From Pseudomonadota bacterium (lineage in GTDB: Bacteria; Pseudomonadota; Alphaproteobacteria; Acetobacterales; Acetobacteraceae): a stretch of DNA of 5,958 nt. The stretch covers positions 1 to 5,958 of the forward strand of contig JAKAZJ010000143.1 in assembly GCA_021826565.1 (NCBI GenBank). Direction: 5' to 3'. This document shows positions 1 to 5,958 of this stretch, in pieces. The notes beneath the pieces are model-generated. The model worked only from the letters and a program-made list of their open reading frames with translations. It searched no databases and was not told the DNA's origin. Position 1 is the stretch's first letter; every line of letters begins with the position of its first letter. Position numbers and translations under genes: made by a program.

Positions 1-1
1 C

Positions 2-157
2 AAATACGCCCGGGACGAAGCCGCCGGCATCGCCCAGCTGATCACCGGGATCGCGACCCCGGACACTCCGGACGAACAGCGGATCGAACGCGGCTCGTCG
101 GTATTTGACATGCTCTACGATTCATTCAGCAGGAAACGCCGAGGAGCAGGCAAATGA
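2..157 (+). CDS. chrB: C-terminal end of ChrB-like chromate resistance protein (partial)
   Basis: An open frame enters from the left edge and ends at the TGA at 155-157, giving the last 51 residues of a protein (KYARDEAAGIAQL... to ...RRGAGK). The segment has an alanine-rich helix (DEAAGIAQLITGI) and then a VFDMLYDSF motif. As I recall, ChrB proteins end with a similar 'hyDALYaw' motif after such a helix. It lies directly upstream of chrA, and the stop overlaps the chrA start (ATGA, 3 bp shared), the standard chrB-chrA arrangement. In characterised systems ChrB is a chromate-responsive regulator or accessory protein needed for full chromate resistance. The N-terminal part and promoter are outside the window, so sensing residues cannot be judged. 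The call rests on a short motif plus context; another small protein co-transcribed with chrA is possible. Confidence 0.62.
   Translation, partial: KYARDEAAGIAQLITGIATPDTPDEQRIERGSSVFDMLYDSFSRKRRGAGK
141..146 (+). promoter_or_regulatory. Ribosome binding site of chrA
   Basis: GAGGAG lies inside the last codons of the chrB-like gene, 7 bases before the ATG at 154. This spacing supports the ATG at 154 as the chrA start and fits re-initiation or coupled translation at the ATGA overlap. Confidence 0.6.
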
Positions 158-1356
158 AACTTGATCAATCAGGATCGTCATCGGCCGGACCGGTGCGCAA
201 CACTGGCAGTCTCGCGGAGGTCGCACGCTATTTCCTGCGCCTCGGCCTGCTGGGATTCGGCGGGCCGGTGGCCCTGGTCGGGCAGATGGAACGAGAGCTG
301 GTCGGCGAACGCGGCTGGCTCACCAAGGAGCAGATGCGCGAGGCCATCGCCGTTTGCCAGACGCTGCCGGGGCCACTCGCCATTCAGGTCGGCATCTTCA
401 TCGCCTATCTCCGGACCGGATTCTGGGGGGCATGGGTCGGCGGCTGGTCCTTCATCCTGCCCAACTTCCTGATCGTCGCCGCCCTGGGCGCCCTCTATGT
501 CCACTTCGGCGGGCTGTCGCTGATGACGGCGATCTTCTACGGCGTGGCCCCCGCGGTCATCGCCCTGATCCTGCACTCCTGCTACCGGCTGGCGAAGCTC
601 GGCATGGAGGGAACGCTGCAATGGATCATCGCGGCGGCGTGTCTCGCGGTGACGGTTATTCTCAAGGCCGAGGTGGCGCTGCTCTTCATCGGTGCGGGGG
701 TCGTGGGCATGTTGGCGTGGGGTGATCTGTTCCGCCGCCGCCCGCCCGCCGGGTCGGCACTGGCGGTTGCGCCGGCCGCGCTGCCGCTCGCCACCACGCC
801 GACAGCCTCGGTCCTCGCGAAGCTCGTGTTCTTCTTCCTCAAGGCCGGTTCGCTCACCTTCGGCAGCGGCCTGGTCATCGTGCCGTTTCTGGAAGCCGGT
901 GTGGTGCAGCAATACCATTGGCTCGATCCACGCGAGTTCCTGATTGCGGTCGCGATCGGCATGATCAGCCCCGGCCCGGTGGTGATCACGGCGACCTTCG
1001 TCGGCTACCTCGTGGCCGGTTTCTGGGGTTCGCTCGCGGCGACTGTCGGCATCTTCCTGCCTTCGTTTTTCTACATCCTGATCGCGGCGCCACTGCTGCT
1101 GCGCCATCGCGGCAATCCGAACGTGCAGGGCTTCGTCCGGGGCGCCTATGCGGCGGCGATCGGCACGATCCTCGGCGCCTGCATCCTGCTCGGCAGGATC
1201 GCCATCGGCGACTGGCTGACCGCCCTGATCGGCCTCGCTTCTCTCGGCGTGCTGTTTCGTTGGAAGGTCAATAACCCTGCCTTGGTGGCGGTGACTGCGG
1301 TCATTGGTTTGATTGCCTATCCCCTTCTGCAGCCAGCCTGGGTGTTCGTCAAATAG
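154..1356 (+). CDS. chrA: Chromate efflux transporter ChrA (two-domain CHR family)
   Basis: This 400-residue, very hydrophobic protein is a full-length CHR-family chromate permease of the inner membrane. Characterised ChrA proteins export chromate from the cytoplasm using the membrane potential, lowering intracellular Cr(VI). The protein is an internal duplication, as in long-chain ChrA. The N-half carries FGGP (35-38), LPGP (71-74), GFWG (89-92) and LPNF (102-105). The C-half repeats these as FGSG (236-239), SPGP (272-275), GFWG (289-292) and LPSF (302-305), at a constant offset of 200-201 residues. A charged, Pro/Ala-rich linker (about 193-222, FRRRPPAG...) joins the halves. Around 400 residues is normal for the family and no frame damage is seen. 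The start is the ATG overlapping the upstream stop, with GAGGAG 7 bases before it. It is co-transcribed with the chrB-like gene, so regulation should come from a promoter left of the window. The last 100 or so bases are less GC-rich than the rest. Confidence 0.95.
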   Translation: MKLDQSGSSSAGPVRNTGSLAEVARYFLRLGLLGFGGPVALVGQMERELVGERGWLTKEQMREAIAVCQTLPGPLAIQVGIFIAYLRTGFWGAWVGGWSFILPNFLIVAALGALYVHFGGLSLMTAIFYGVAPAVIALILHSCYRLAKLGMEGTLQWIIAAACLAVTVILKAEVALLFIGAGVVGMLAWGDLFRRRPPAGSALAVAPAALPLATTPTASVLAKLVFFFLKAGSLTFGSGLVIVPFLEAGVVQQYHWLDPREFLIAVAIGMISPGPVVITATFVGYLVAGFWGSLAATVGIFLPSFFYILIAAPLLLRHRGNPNVQGFVRGAYAAAIGTILGACILLGRIAIGDWLTALIGLASLGVLFRWKVNNPALVAVTAVIGLIAYPLLQPAWVFVK

Positions 1357-1369
1357 GCAAGCAAGAAAA

Positions 1370-1478
1370 GGGGGGCACCCGAGTGCAATGACCACGCCGG
1401 CAATCACCGGAGCTCGCACCGCGATCCTTATGATGGATGCAGGCCGTTATCAGAAATCCAGACTGAGCGTGCCCCCCC
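1370..1478. repeat. Imperfect inverted repeat, possible worn transposon end
   Basis: GGGGGGCAC at 1370-1378 is repeated in inverted orientation as GTGCCCCCC(C) at 1469-1478, so the two G-runs face outwards from a 109-bp segment. Read from its outer end on the - strand, the right copy runs GGGGGCACGCTCAGTC. This resembles the GGGG...ACGCTCAGT opening of Tn3-family terminal repeats as I remember them. The match fades after that: the usual ACG(C/T)TAAG inner end is not seen, the left copy does not continue the similarity, and no 5-bp target duplication flanks the segment. It could be a degenerate element or chance in G/C-rich DNA. Confidence 0.25.
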
Positions 1479-1572
1479 GGTTTGTCGGCGACTTCAACTT
1501 CGGCAGCCGAACCCTGCGGCAGGCCCAGGGCGGTTCAGGTGTCTTCCACGCAGATGACCGAGCGTGGTTATT

Positions 1573-1593
1573 CCGACCGTCTGAATCGATCGG
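1573..1593. terminator. Weak candidate bidirectional terminator hairpin
   Basis: CCGACCG (1573-1579) can pair with CGATCGG (1587-1593) across a 7-base loop, a 7-bp stem with one G-T wobble. It sits 26 bases past the RND permease stop and between the two convergent genes, where a shared terminator is expected. Neither side has a T-run, so intrinsic termination is not clearly supported and Rho-dependent termination may apply. Confidence 0.25.
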
Positions 1594-1618
1594 GTGGGGT
1601 AAGTGACCCGGCTGATCA

Positions 1619-4600
1619 TTAGGGTTGGACGTCGAGCTCGTCTAGACTCGTTTCCGGCGGGAACTGGAGGAAGCGTGCCGCAAGGCGTGGCAGCACTAGG
1701 AGCGTGAGCATTGCGGCGGTAAAGAGTCCGCCGAGGATAACGATCGCCATAGGTCCTTCGATCTCATCGCCTGGAGAGCCTGCAGCAATTGCGAGTGGAA
1801 TGAGGCCAAGCGCCGTCACCGTGGCGGTGATCAGGATAGCAGGCACCCGGTCCAAGGCGCCGCGCCGAGCCGTATCCGCATTCCACGGCCGGCCCTCCTT
1901 ACGCACGAGGCGCCGATAATGGATGAGTAGCAGCAGGCCGTTGCGCAACGAAAGACCAAACAAGGTAACTAGACCGACAAGAGCGCCGAGGCTTAGTCCA
2001 CCGCCTAAAAACATCCACGCTGACGCGATGCCCCCCCCAAGCGCGAAAGGGAGTCCGAGTGTCATCAACAGGACCGCACGGGCTTCGCGCAAGGCGAGAC
2101 CCAGCAAAACAAGGATTACGACCAGAGCGGTTCCAGCATGAATGAGCAGCGAGCGTTGCGCCGCGGCTCCGGCGACGGCACTGCCGCCATAGGTGACGTA
2201 ATCGTCGCCGGTGAGATGCAGTGCTGCAATTCGCCGCTGCACCGACGTGAGAACCGAAGCGCTGTGGCCCGGCGCCGACTGCACGGCCACCACCTGCACG
2301 AGGCGACCCGCGTCGTGCAGGATCAATGCCGGAGCGACTGTCTGCCGAATCCTCGCCACCATTCCGAGCAGCACGATGTGGCCCTGGGCATTGGTAACGG
2401 GTAACCGCGACAAGCTGGCCGGGTCCGCGCGCATCGAGCGCGGCATGGTCACCACGATGGGTTCGATCAAGGTCCCGCGGTAGATCTGCCCGACCCGGTC
2501 CCCCACATAGGCCGCGCGGATGGCAGCGAGAACAGACCGCGCGGTGAGGCCATATCGGACCATGGCATCCCGGTCCGGTGTGATCGAGAGCACCGGTGCG
2601 TCAGGCGGCGCCGCGACGGTCGCGGCGTTGATGCGGGGGAGCGACCGGATTGCGCGCGCAATCCGGTCAGCGTCGTGCGAGACGTCGGCGAATTGGGAGC
2701 CATAGACTGAGATCACCAGCGGCGCGGTGAAGCCCGAAAGGGTTTCATGAATCCGCTCGGTCAGGAAGGTATTCGACCACCAGCGCAACCCAGGCACGTT
2801 ATCGATCGCGGCCAGAATTTTCCGCTCTGACGTGCCGGTGTCGGCGTTGCCCCGTCGGCTGAGGGTAATGTCGACCTCGGCTTTGTTAACGTCGGGATGT
2901 CCGTTGCCGAGCGCCGCTCGTCCGAGGTGCTCCACCACATCTCCCACTTCGGGCAGTTTTTCGAGCTTCGCCGCGACATTCCGGCCGATCACCAGCATCG
3001 TATGGATCGAGGTGCCCGGTGCGGCAAGGTAATGCACGATCATGTCCTGCTCGCGGAATTGCGGCAGGAAGCGCACCTGCAGAAACGGCAGGCTCGCCGC
3101 CATGACCAGGACGAACAGCACGGGCAGCACCAACAGAAACCGGCCGTTGCCGCCGGTTCGGTCCAGGACCCAGGCATAGGCGCGCCGCGCCCCCGCCATC
3201 GGCACGTGCGCGGCACCCTTCCGGCGGTGCGCGAGCAGCAGCGCCGCCAGGGCCGGCGTCAGGGTGAGGGCGACCAGCAGCGAGGCAAAAATCGCGGCGA
3301 GATAGGCGATCCCGAGCGGGGCGAATAATCGTCCGGCCACCCCGCCCAGGACGATGACGGGCGTGAACATCACCGCGACGCACAGGGTCGCGTAGATGAT
3401 GGCGCTGCGGACCTCGATCGAGCCGCGCATGATCACCGCGAGAGCCGGTGCCGGGTTTTCGAGGACGCGGTTCTCGATCAGGCGCCGGTTGATATTCTCG
3501 ATATCGATGACGGCGTCGTCGACCACCTCGCCCAGAGCGATGGCGAGACCCGCCAAGGCCATCGTGTTCAGCGTGATGCCCAGCAGCCGCAGGACAACGG
3601 TTGCGATCAGCAGGGCCATCGGGATGGATACGAAGGAGATCAGCGCGATCCGCCAGTCCCTCAGCGCCAGCAGCAGCAGGACGAGGATCAGCCCCGCGCC
3701 GATCAGCAGCACATGGCCGAGATTGGTGAGCGCTTCCCTTACGAAGTTCGCCGGTGCCAGCGCCTGCGGGTCAATATGGATTCCCCTCCGCGTCAGCGTA
3801 GGGGCGAGCTTGGCCAAAACCGCCTCGGCGCCGCCAGCCACTTTCAACGTGTTCGCGCCATAAAGCGAGGATATGATCAGCAGCAGGCCGGGCTTGCCAT
3901 GGACCAGAGCGGCGCCATAGCGCGGCGGCGCAGCGGTCACGACATGTGCGACATCACCCAGCGTGACCGGTATCGCACCCCGATAGCCGAGCAAACTGTC
4001 CGCCAGCGCCGCCGCGTCGCCGGCCTGGCCATGGGCTTCGAGCATGATCCGCTGGTTGCCGGTATCCAGGAAGCCCCCGCCGAGCAGGGCGCTGGACCGG
4101 CTGGCGGCTCTGGCCACGGCGGCGAGTCCGAAGCCGCTGTCGATCAGGGCGGCCGGCCGAAGCCGAATATCGAGCCGCGGCAGGACCGATCCGAAGACCA
4201 CCACATTGGCGACGCCAGGAACCGCGAGCAGGGCGGGCCGGATCACCGTCGCCGTGATCGTGCTGAGCCGCGTCAACGACATGCCCGGCGCATCCAGCCC
4301 GATTTCGACCGCGGTTCCGGTCGCCGATTGCATCGGCATGATCACCGGCTGCGCGCCGGAAGGCAGCGCCGCGATCAGACTGGCGAGCCTCCCGGCGATG
4401 CGTTCGCGATCAAGATTCACATCGGTGCCGCCTTGGAACACCAGGTTGATCACGGAGATGCCGGCACTCGACTGCGAGCGCATGGCCGCGACACCGGGGA
4501 TACCGCCCAGCCCCTGCTCCAGTCGGTCGGTCACGGCGAGCTCGATCTCGCGCGGGCCCAGCCCCGGCGCATCGGTCTGGATCTGGACGGTCGGCGCGGA

Positions 4601-4726
4601 GAACTCCGGAAAGACGCCGTAATGCGCATTCGGCAGCGCGGCTGCCGCAAGCAGGGCGACACCCGCAGCCGCCAGCACCACGACCAGGCGAAACCGCAGG
4701 GACAGCCGGATCATCGCCTGAAGCAT
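1619..4726 (-). CDS. HME-type RND efflux permease (CzcA/CusA family)
   Basis: This is the inner-membrane, proton-driven permease of a tripartite efflux pump, 1035 residues from the preferred ATG (CusA and CzcA are about 1050). The N-terminus has TM1 (about 13-33), then the conserved VFPEFSAPTV and PGLGPREIE porter-domain segments. TM2-TM6 span about 334-497, TM7 about 530-548 and TM8-TM12 about 860-1017, with large periplasmic loops after TM1 and TM7. TM4 holds GEVVDDAVIDIEN; D403 and E410 match CusA D405 and E412, the HME proton-relay acids, with extra acids at E400, D404 and D408. By hand alignment the CusA Cu/Ag methionines M573, M623 and M672 are H565, K615 and E661, so copper/silver specificity is not supported; E661 resembles CzcA. 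Substrate unknown. An in-frame TTG at 4735 would add three residues, but AAGGAT lies 8 bases before the ATG at 4726 and touches the TTG, so the ATG is preferred. It is the last gene of the outer-membrane factor-adaptor-permease operon. A G8 tract occurs in codons 897-899, and the 3' end is less GC-rich than the rest. Confidence 0.92.
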   Translation of the reverse strand: MLQAMIRLSLRFRLVVVLAAAGVALLAAAALPNAHYGVFPEFSAPTVQIQTDAPGLGPREIELAVTDRLEQGLGGIPGVAAMRSQSSAGISVINLVFQGGTDVNLDRERIAGRLASLIAALPSGAQPVIMPMQSATGTAVEIGLDAPGMSLTRLSTITATVIRPALLAVPGVANVVVFGSVLPRLDIRLRPAALIDSGFGLAAVARAASRSSALLGGGFLDTGNQRIMLEAHGQAGDAAALADSLLGYRGAIPVTLGDVAHVVTAAPPRYGAALVHGKPGLLLIISSLYGANTLKVAGGAEAVLAKLAPTLTRRGIHIDPQALAPANFVREALTNLGHVLLIGAGLILVLLLLALRDWRIALISFVSIPMALLIATVVLRLLGITLNTMALAGLAIALGEVVDDAVIDIENINRRLIENRVLENPAPALAVIMRGSIEVRSAIIYATLCVAVMFTPVIVLGGVAGRLFAPLGIAYLAAIFASLLVALTLTPALAALLLAHRRKGAAHVPMAGARRAYAWVLDRTGGNGRFLLVLPVLFVLVMAASLPFLQVRFLPQFREQDMIVHYLAAPGTSIHTMLVIGRNVAAKLEKLPEVGDVVEHLGRAALGNGHPDVNKAEVDITLSRRGNADTGTSERKILAAIDNVPGLRWWSNTFLTERIHETLSGFTAPLVISVYGSQFADVSHDADRIARAIRSLPRINAATVAAPPDAPVLSITPDRDAMVRYGLTARSVLAAIRAAYVGDRVGQIYRGTLIEPIVVTMPRSMRADPASLSRLPVTNAQGHIVLLGMVARIRQTVAPALILHDAGRLVQVVAVQSAPGHSASVLTSVQRRIAALHLTGDDYVTYGGSAVAGAAAQRSLLIHAGTALVVILVLLGLALREARAVLLMTLGLPFALGGGIASAWMFLGGGLSLGALVGLVTLFGLSLRNGLLLLIHYRRLVRKEGRPWNADTARRGALDRVPAILITATVTALGLIPLAIAAGSPGDEIEGPMAIVILGGLFTAAMLTLLVLPRLAARFLQFPPETSLDELDVQP

Positions 4727-4731
4727 CAGCG

Positions 4732-5637
4732 TCAATCCTTGTCCCCGCCCGATACCCGGGCGGTCATCGACAGCAACAACCCGGCCCCGGCGACCGCGAT
4801 CGGCCCGCCGTGCGGGAGCAAGGCGGGCCGGATGAAATAGCCGCGCAGGCGGCCCTCGCTGCGGACGACGGCGGCCGTCGCCAGAGACGTGATCGCGAAG
4901 CGGCCCGGGGCGGTCTCCTGAAAGAACGCGGGGTGGTGATCCCGGTAGATCAGCGCGGACCGGGGCACGATGTAGCCGGCCCGGCTTGGGCCGATCGGAA
5001 GCCGGACGGCGAGCGGCATGCCGGCGGGCAGCAGCGGACCCAGATAATAGAGCCCCTGGCTGACGAGCCCCGTCGGGACGTGCCCTGCCGGGCCGATCAG
5101 GGTAAGCGCCATGGCGGGACCATGATCGGATCGGGCGGTTGCCTGCGCCGGGACGGACGGCAGTATCGGCGCGGCGACGCTCACCTCGATCAGCGAGGCT
5201 TTACCTAAAACAAGCGCCATACCGGGGCCGCTCGATCGCGCCAGTTGATCGGCCAGCGCCGCGCCGTACTCCGAGATCAGTCGTGCCCTGAGTGTCGCCA
5301 GCCGGGCCTCGGCCGAGGCCTGCGCGGCCTGGGCCTGTTCCAGACTGGCCACCGACACGTTCCGTCCGGCATGATAGAGTTGCGCCGCCCGGGTCAGCGT
5401 TGCCCGTGTCAGCCGCTCATGTGCCGCGGCTTCGAGAAGGGCGCCTCGCAAGGCGATCAGCCCGGCCGTGTCTTCGACCATGCCGTAGCCGCTCCGGGCG
5501 GGCGTGAACCGGACCAGGGGTAGCGAAGCAACCTTCACGCCGCCGTCGTGCGCCGCCCGCGGATTGATGTTCACCGTCTGCGCCCGCGCGAAGACCGGGA
5601 TCATCGTAAGGAACGCCACCAAAACCTGTCGCCGCAT
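4732..5637 (-). CDS. Periplasmic adaptor (membrane fusion protein) of RND efflux pump
   Basis: This is the adaptor that should link the RND permease to the outer-membrane channel in the periplasm. Residues 1-20 look like a Sec signal peptide (basic MRRQ, hydrophobic VLVAFLTMIPVF, cleavage after ARAQ or nearby). Residues about 55-135 are an Ala/Leu/Arg-rich helical pair with AGRNVSVASLEQAQ at the turn, as expected for the adaptor alpha-hairpin. Residues about 147-215 form a beta-barrel-like part, and YIVPRSALIYRDHHPAFF...PGRF (222-247) is the typical membrane-proximal adaptor segment. At 301 residues it is shorter than CusB/CzcB (roughly 380-520), and no lipoyl half-motifs flank the hairpin. 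I recall other short adaptors with a 'YG.V.D' segment before the hairpin and an 'RNVS' turn, so it probably belongs to that divergent group. The start ATG has AGGGGA 8 bases upstream and shares one base with the stop of the preceding gene. Its own stop precedes the permease ATG by 5 bases. Confidence 0.8.
   Translation of the reverse strand: MRRQVLVAFLTMIPVFARAQTVNINPRAAHDGGVKVASLPLVRFTPARSGYGMVEDTAGLIALRGALLEAAAHERLTRATLTRAAQLYHAGRNVSVASLEQAQAAQASAEARLATLRARLISEYGAALADQLARSSGPGMALVLGKASLIEVSVAAPILPSVPAQATARSDHGPAMALTLIGPAGHVPTGLVSQGLYYLGPLLPAGMPLAVRLPIGPSRAGYIVPRSALIYRDHHPAFFQETAPGRFAITSLATAAVVRSEGRLRGYFIRPALLPHGGPIAVAGAGLLLSMTARVSGGDKD
4735..4740 (-). promoter_or_regulatory. Ribosome binding site deciding the permease start
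   Basis: On the - strand AAGGAT occupies 4740-4735, within the last codons of the adaptor gene. It lies 8 bases before the ATG at 4726, but it overlaps the first base of the alternative TTG start at 4735, which makes TTG unlikely to be used. Confidence 0.55.
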
Positions 5638-5957
5638 CAGATCTGTCCCCTGAAAAACCGGTGATGCAGCGCATCTTCAAGTCGCCCGAGCGCAACCCGC
5701 GCCTGGGTCTGGGCCACCAAAGCGTTCTGCCGGGCCAGAATCGCCGCCTGCCGGGCGCCGAGCAGGCGCAGCCGACCGGTGGCGCCGGCATGAAACGCCC
5801 GCTTCGCCTCGGCCTCGGCCCGCTCAGCGGTCCTGACCGCTTGCTCGGCAGCATGATCGGCGGCCTCGCTCGCGCGCCAATCGGTGCGCGCGATCACGAT
5901 CTGATCCAGCACGCGCTGCTGCACGGCCTGGAATTGCTCGCCCGCGAGGCGGCGCCT
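5637..5957 (-). CDS. C-terminal part of TolC-like outer-membrane efflux factor (partial)
   Basis: The frame enters from the right edge and ends at the TGA at 5639-5637, giving the last 106 residues. An internal GTG at 5924 should not be taken as the start, because the frame stays open upstream to the window edge (RRRLAGEQFQAVQQ...). The segment is almost entirely helical, with heptad-like Ala/Leu/Gln/Arg content. It has an AFHAGATGRLRLLGARQAAILARQ stretch resembling the 'Y..G......vL.AQ..ll.A' repeat of CzcC/CusC/NodT-type TolC proteins, and a final ALGRLEDALHHRF helix typical of their C-termini. TolC-family trimers form the outer-membrane channel and periplasmic tunnel of RND pumps. Position fits: it is first in the order outer-membrane factor, adaptor, permease, and its stop shares one base with the adaptor ATG. 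The N-terminal part and operon promoter lie outside the window, so the subfamily is uncertain. Confidence 0.72.
   Translation of the reverse strand, partial: RRRLAGEQFQAVQQRVLDQIVIARTDWRASEAADHAAEQAVRTAERAEAEAKRAFHAGATGRLRLLGARQAAILARQNALVAQTQARVALGRLEDALHHRFFRGQI
5646..5651 (-). promoter_or_regulatory. Ribosome binding site of the adaptor gene
   Basis: AGGGGA on the - strand (5651-5646), inside the end of the outer-membrane-factor gene, lies 8 bases before the ATG at 5637. It supports that start despite the overlap with the upstream stop. Confidence 0.55.
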
Positions 5958-5958
5958 C

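Larger units (their letters stand above)
1357..1618. other. Intergenic gap between convergent efflux operons
   Basis: These 262 bases separate the stops of chrA (+) and the RND permease gene (-). I see no convincing gene. A 72-codon frame on the + strand (1388-1606) has no recognisable motif, a long spacer between its G-rich upstream tract and the ATG, and a C7 run inside it. The gap holds a G6CAC/GTGC7 inverted repeat (1370-1378 and 1469-1477) and a hairpin (1573-1593). There is no canonical T-tailed terminator for either operon. Base composition is mostly 55-60 % GC, below the coding average of the window, which fits a remnant or spacer region. Confidence 0.6.

Noticed and set aside
1375..1386. 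Hairpin GCAC-CCGA-GTGC just after the chrA stop as its terminator
   Set aside because: Only a 4-bp stem and no T-run follows; too weak to call.
178..1419. Long - strand open frame (413 codons) opposite chrA
   Set aside because: Its translation is rich in Arg, Asp, Gln, Glu and His with no fold-like pattern, as expected for the antisense of a GC-rich membrane-protein gene. chrA on the other strand explains the region.
1388..1606. Possible small gene of 72 codons in the intergenic gap
   Set aside because: No recognisable motif, the G-rich tract upstream is about 12 bases from the ATG, a C7 run lies inside it, and it runs across the inverted repeat. Probably a chance frame or remnant.
3713..4840. 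Long + strand open frame (375 codons) opposite the RND permease and adaptor genes
   Set aside because: Low-complexity Arg/Gly/Asp/Gln composition; it crosses the junction of two well-supported genes on the other strand, so it is an antisense shadow.
5637..5924. A 95-residue stand-alone protein starting at GTG 5924
   Set aside because: The frame is open upstream to the window edge with matching helical composition, so this is the tail of a longer outer-membrane-factor gene.

Overview
The window is GC-rich (roughly 65-70 % in most blocks I counted), with tightly packed, overlapping genes and good Shine-Dalgarno sites. This fits a high-GC proteobacterium, most likely an alphaproteobacterium. 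An acidophilic or metal-exposed Acetobacteraceae-type host is a guess from gene content only. No rRNA, tRNA, CRISPR array or intact insertion sequence is visible.

Layout: two metal/oxyanion-efflux modules converge on a short intergenic gap. On the + strand, bases 2-157 are the 3' end of a chrB-like chromate-resistance gene. It overlaps by 3 bp a complete chrA (154-1356) encoding a two-domain chromate efflux permease. On the - strand, reading right to left, is a tripartite efflux operon in the czcCBA/cusCBA order. It starts with the 3' end of a TolC-like outer-membrane factor (5637-5957, cut by the window edge). This overlaps by one base a short periplasmic adaptor (4732-5637), which is followed by an RND permease of the heavy-metal-efflux (HME) type (1619-4726). 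Stops and starts overlap along the whole operon, so translation is probably coupled.

How the genes work together: ChrA is predicted to expel chromate across the inner membrane, with ChrB as its usual regulatory or accessory partner. The RND permease, adaptor and outer-membrane factor should form one trans-envelope pump taking a substrate from the periplasm or inner membrane out of the cell. The substrate cannot be named. The permease keeps the HME acidic residues in TM4, but by hand alignment it lacks the CusA copper/silver methionine triad. The adaptor is also unusually short and shows no recognisable lipoyl motif.

The gap (1357-1618) contains no convincing gene. It holds a G6CAC/GTGC7 inverted repeat, a possible worn transposon end, and a weak hairpin between the two convergent stops. 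GC content is lower around this junction than further inside either operon. I did not find a clear new biological system. The least ordinary parts are the lipoyl-less adaptor with its partner permease and the convergent junction.
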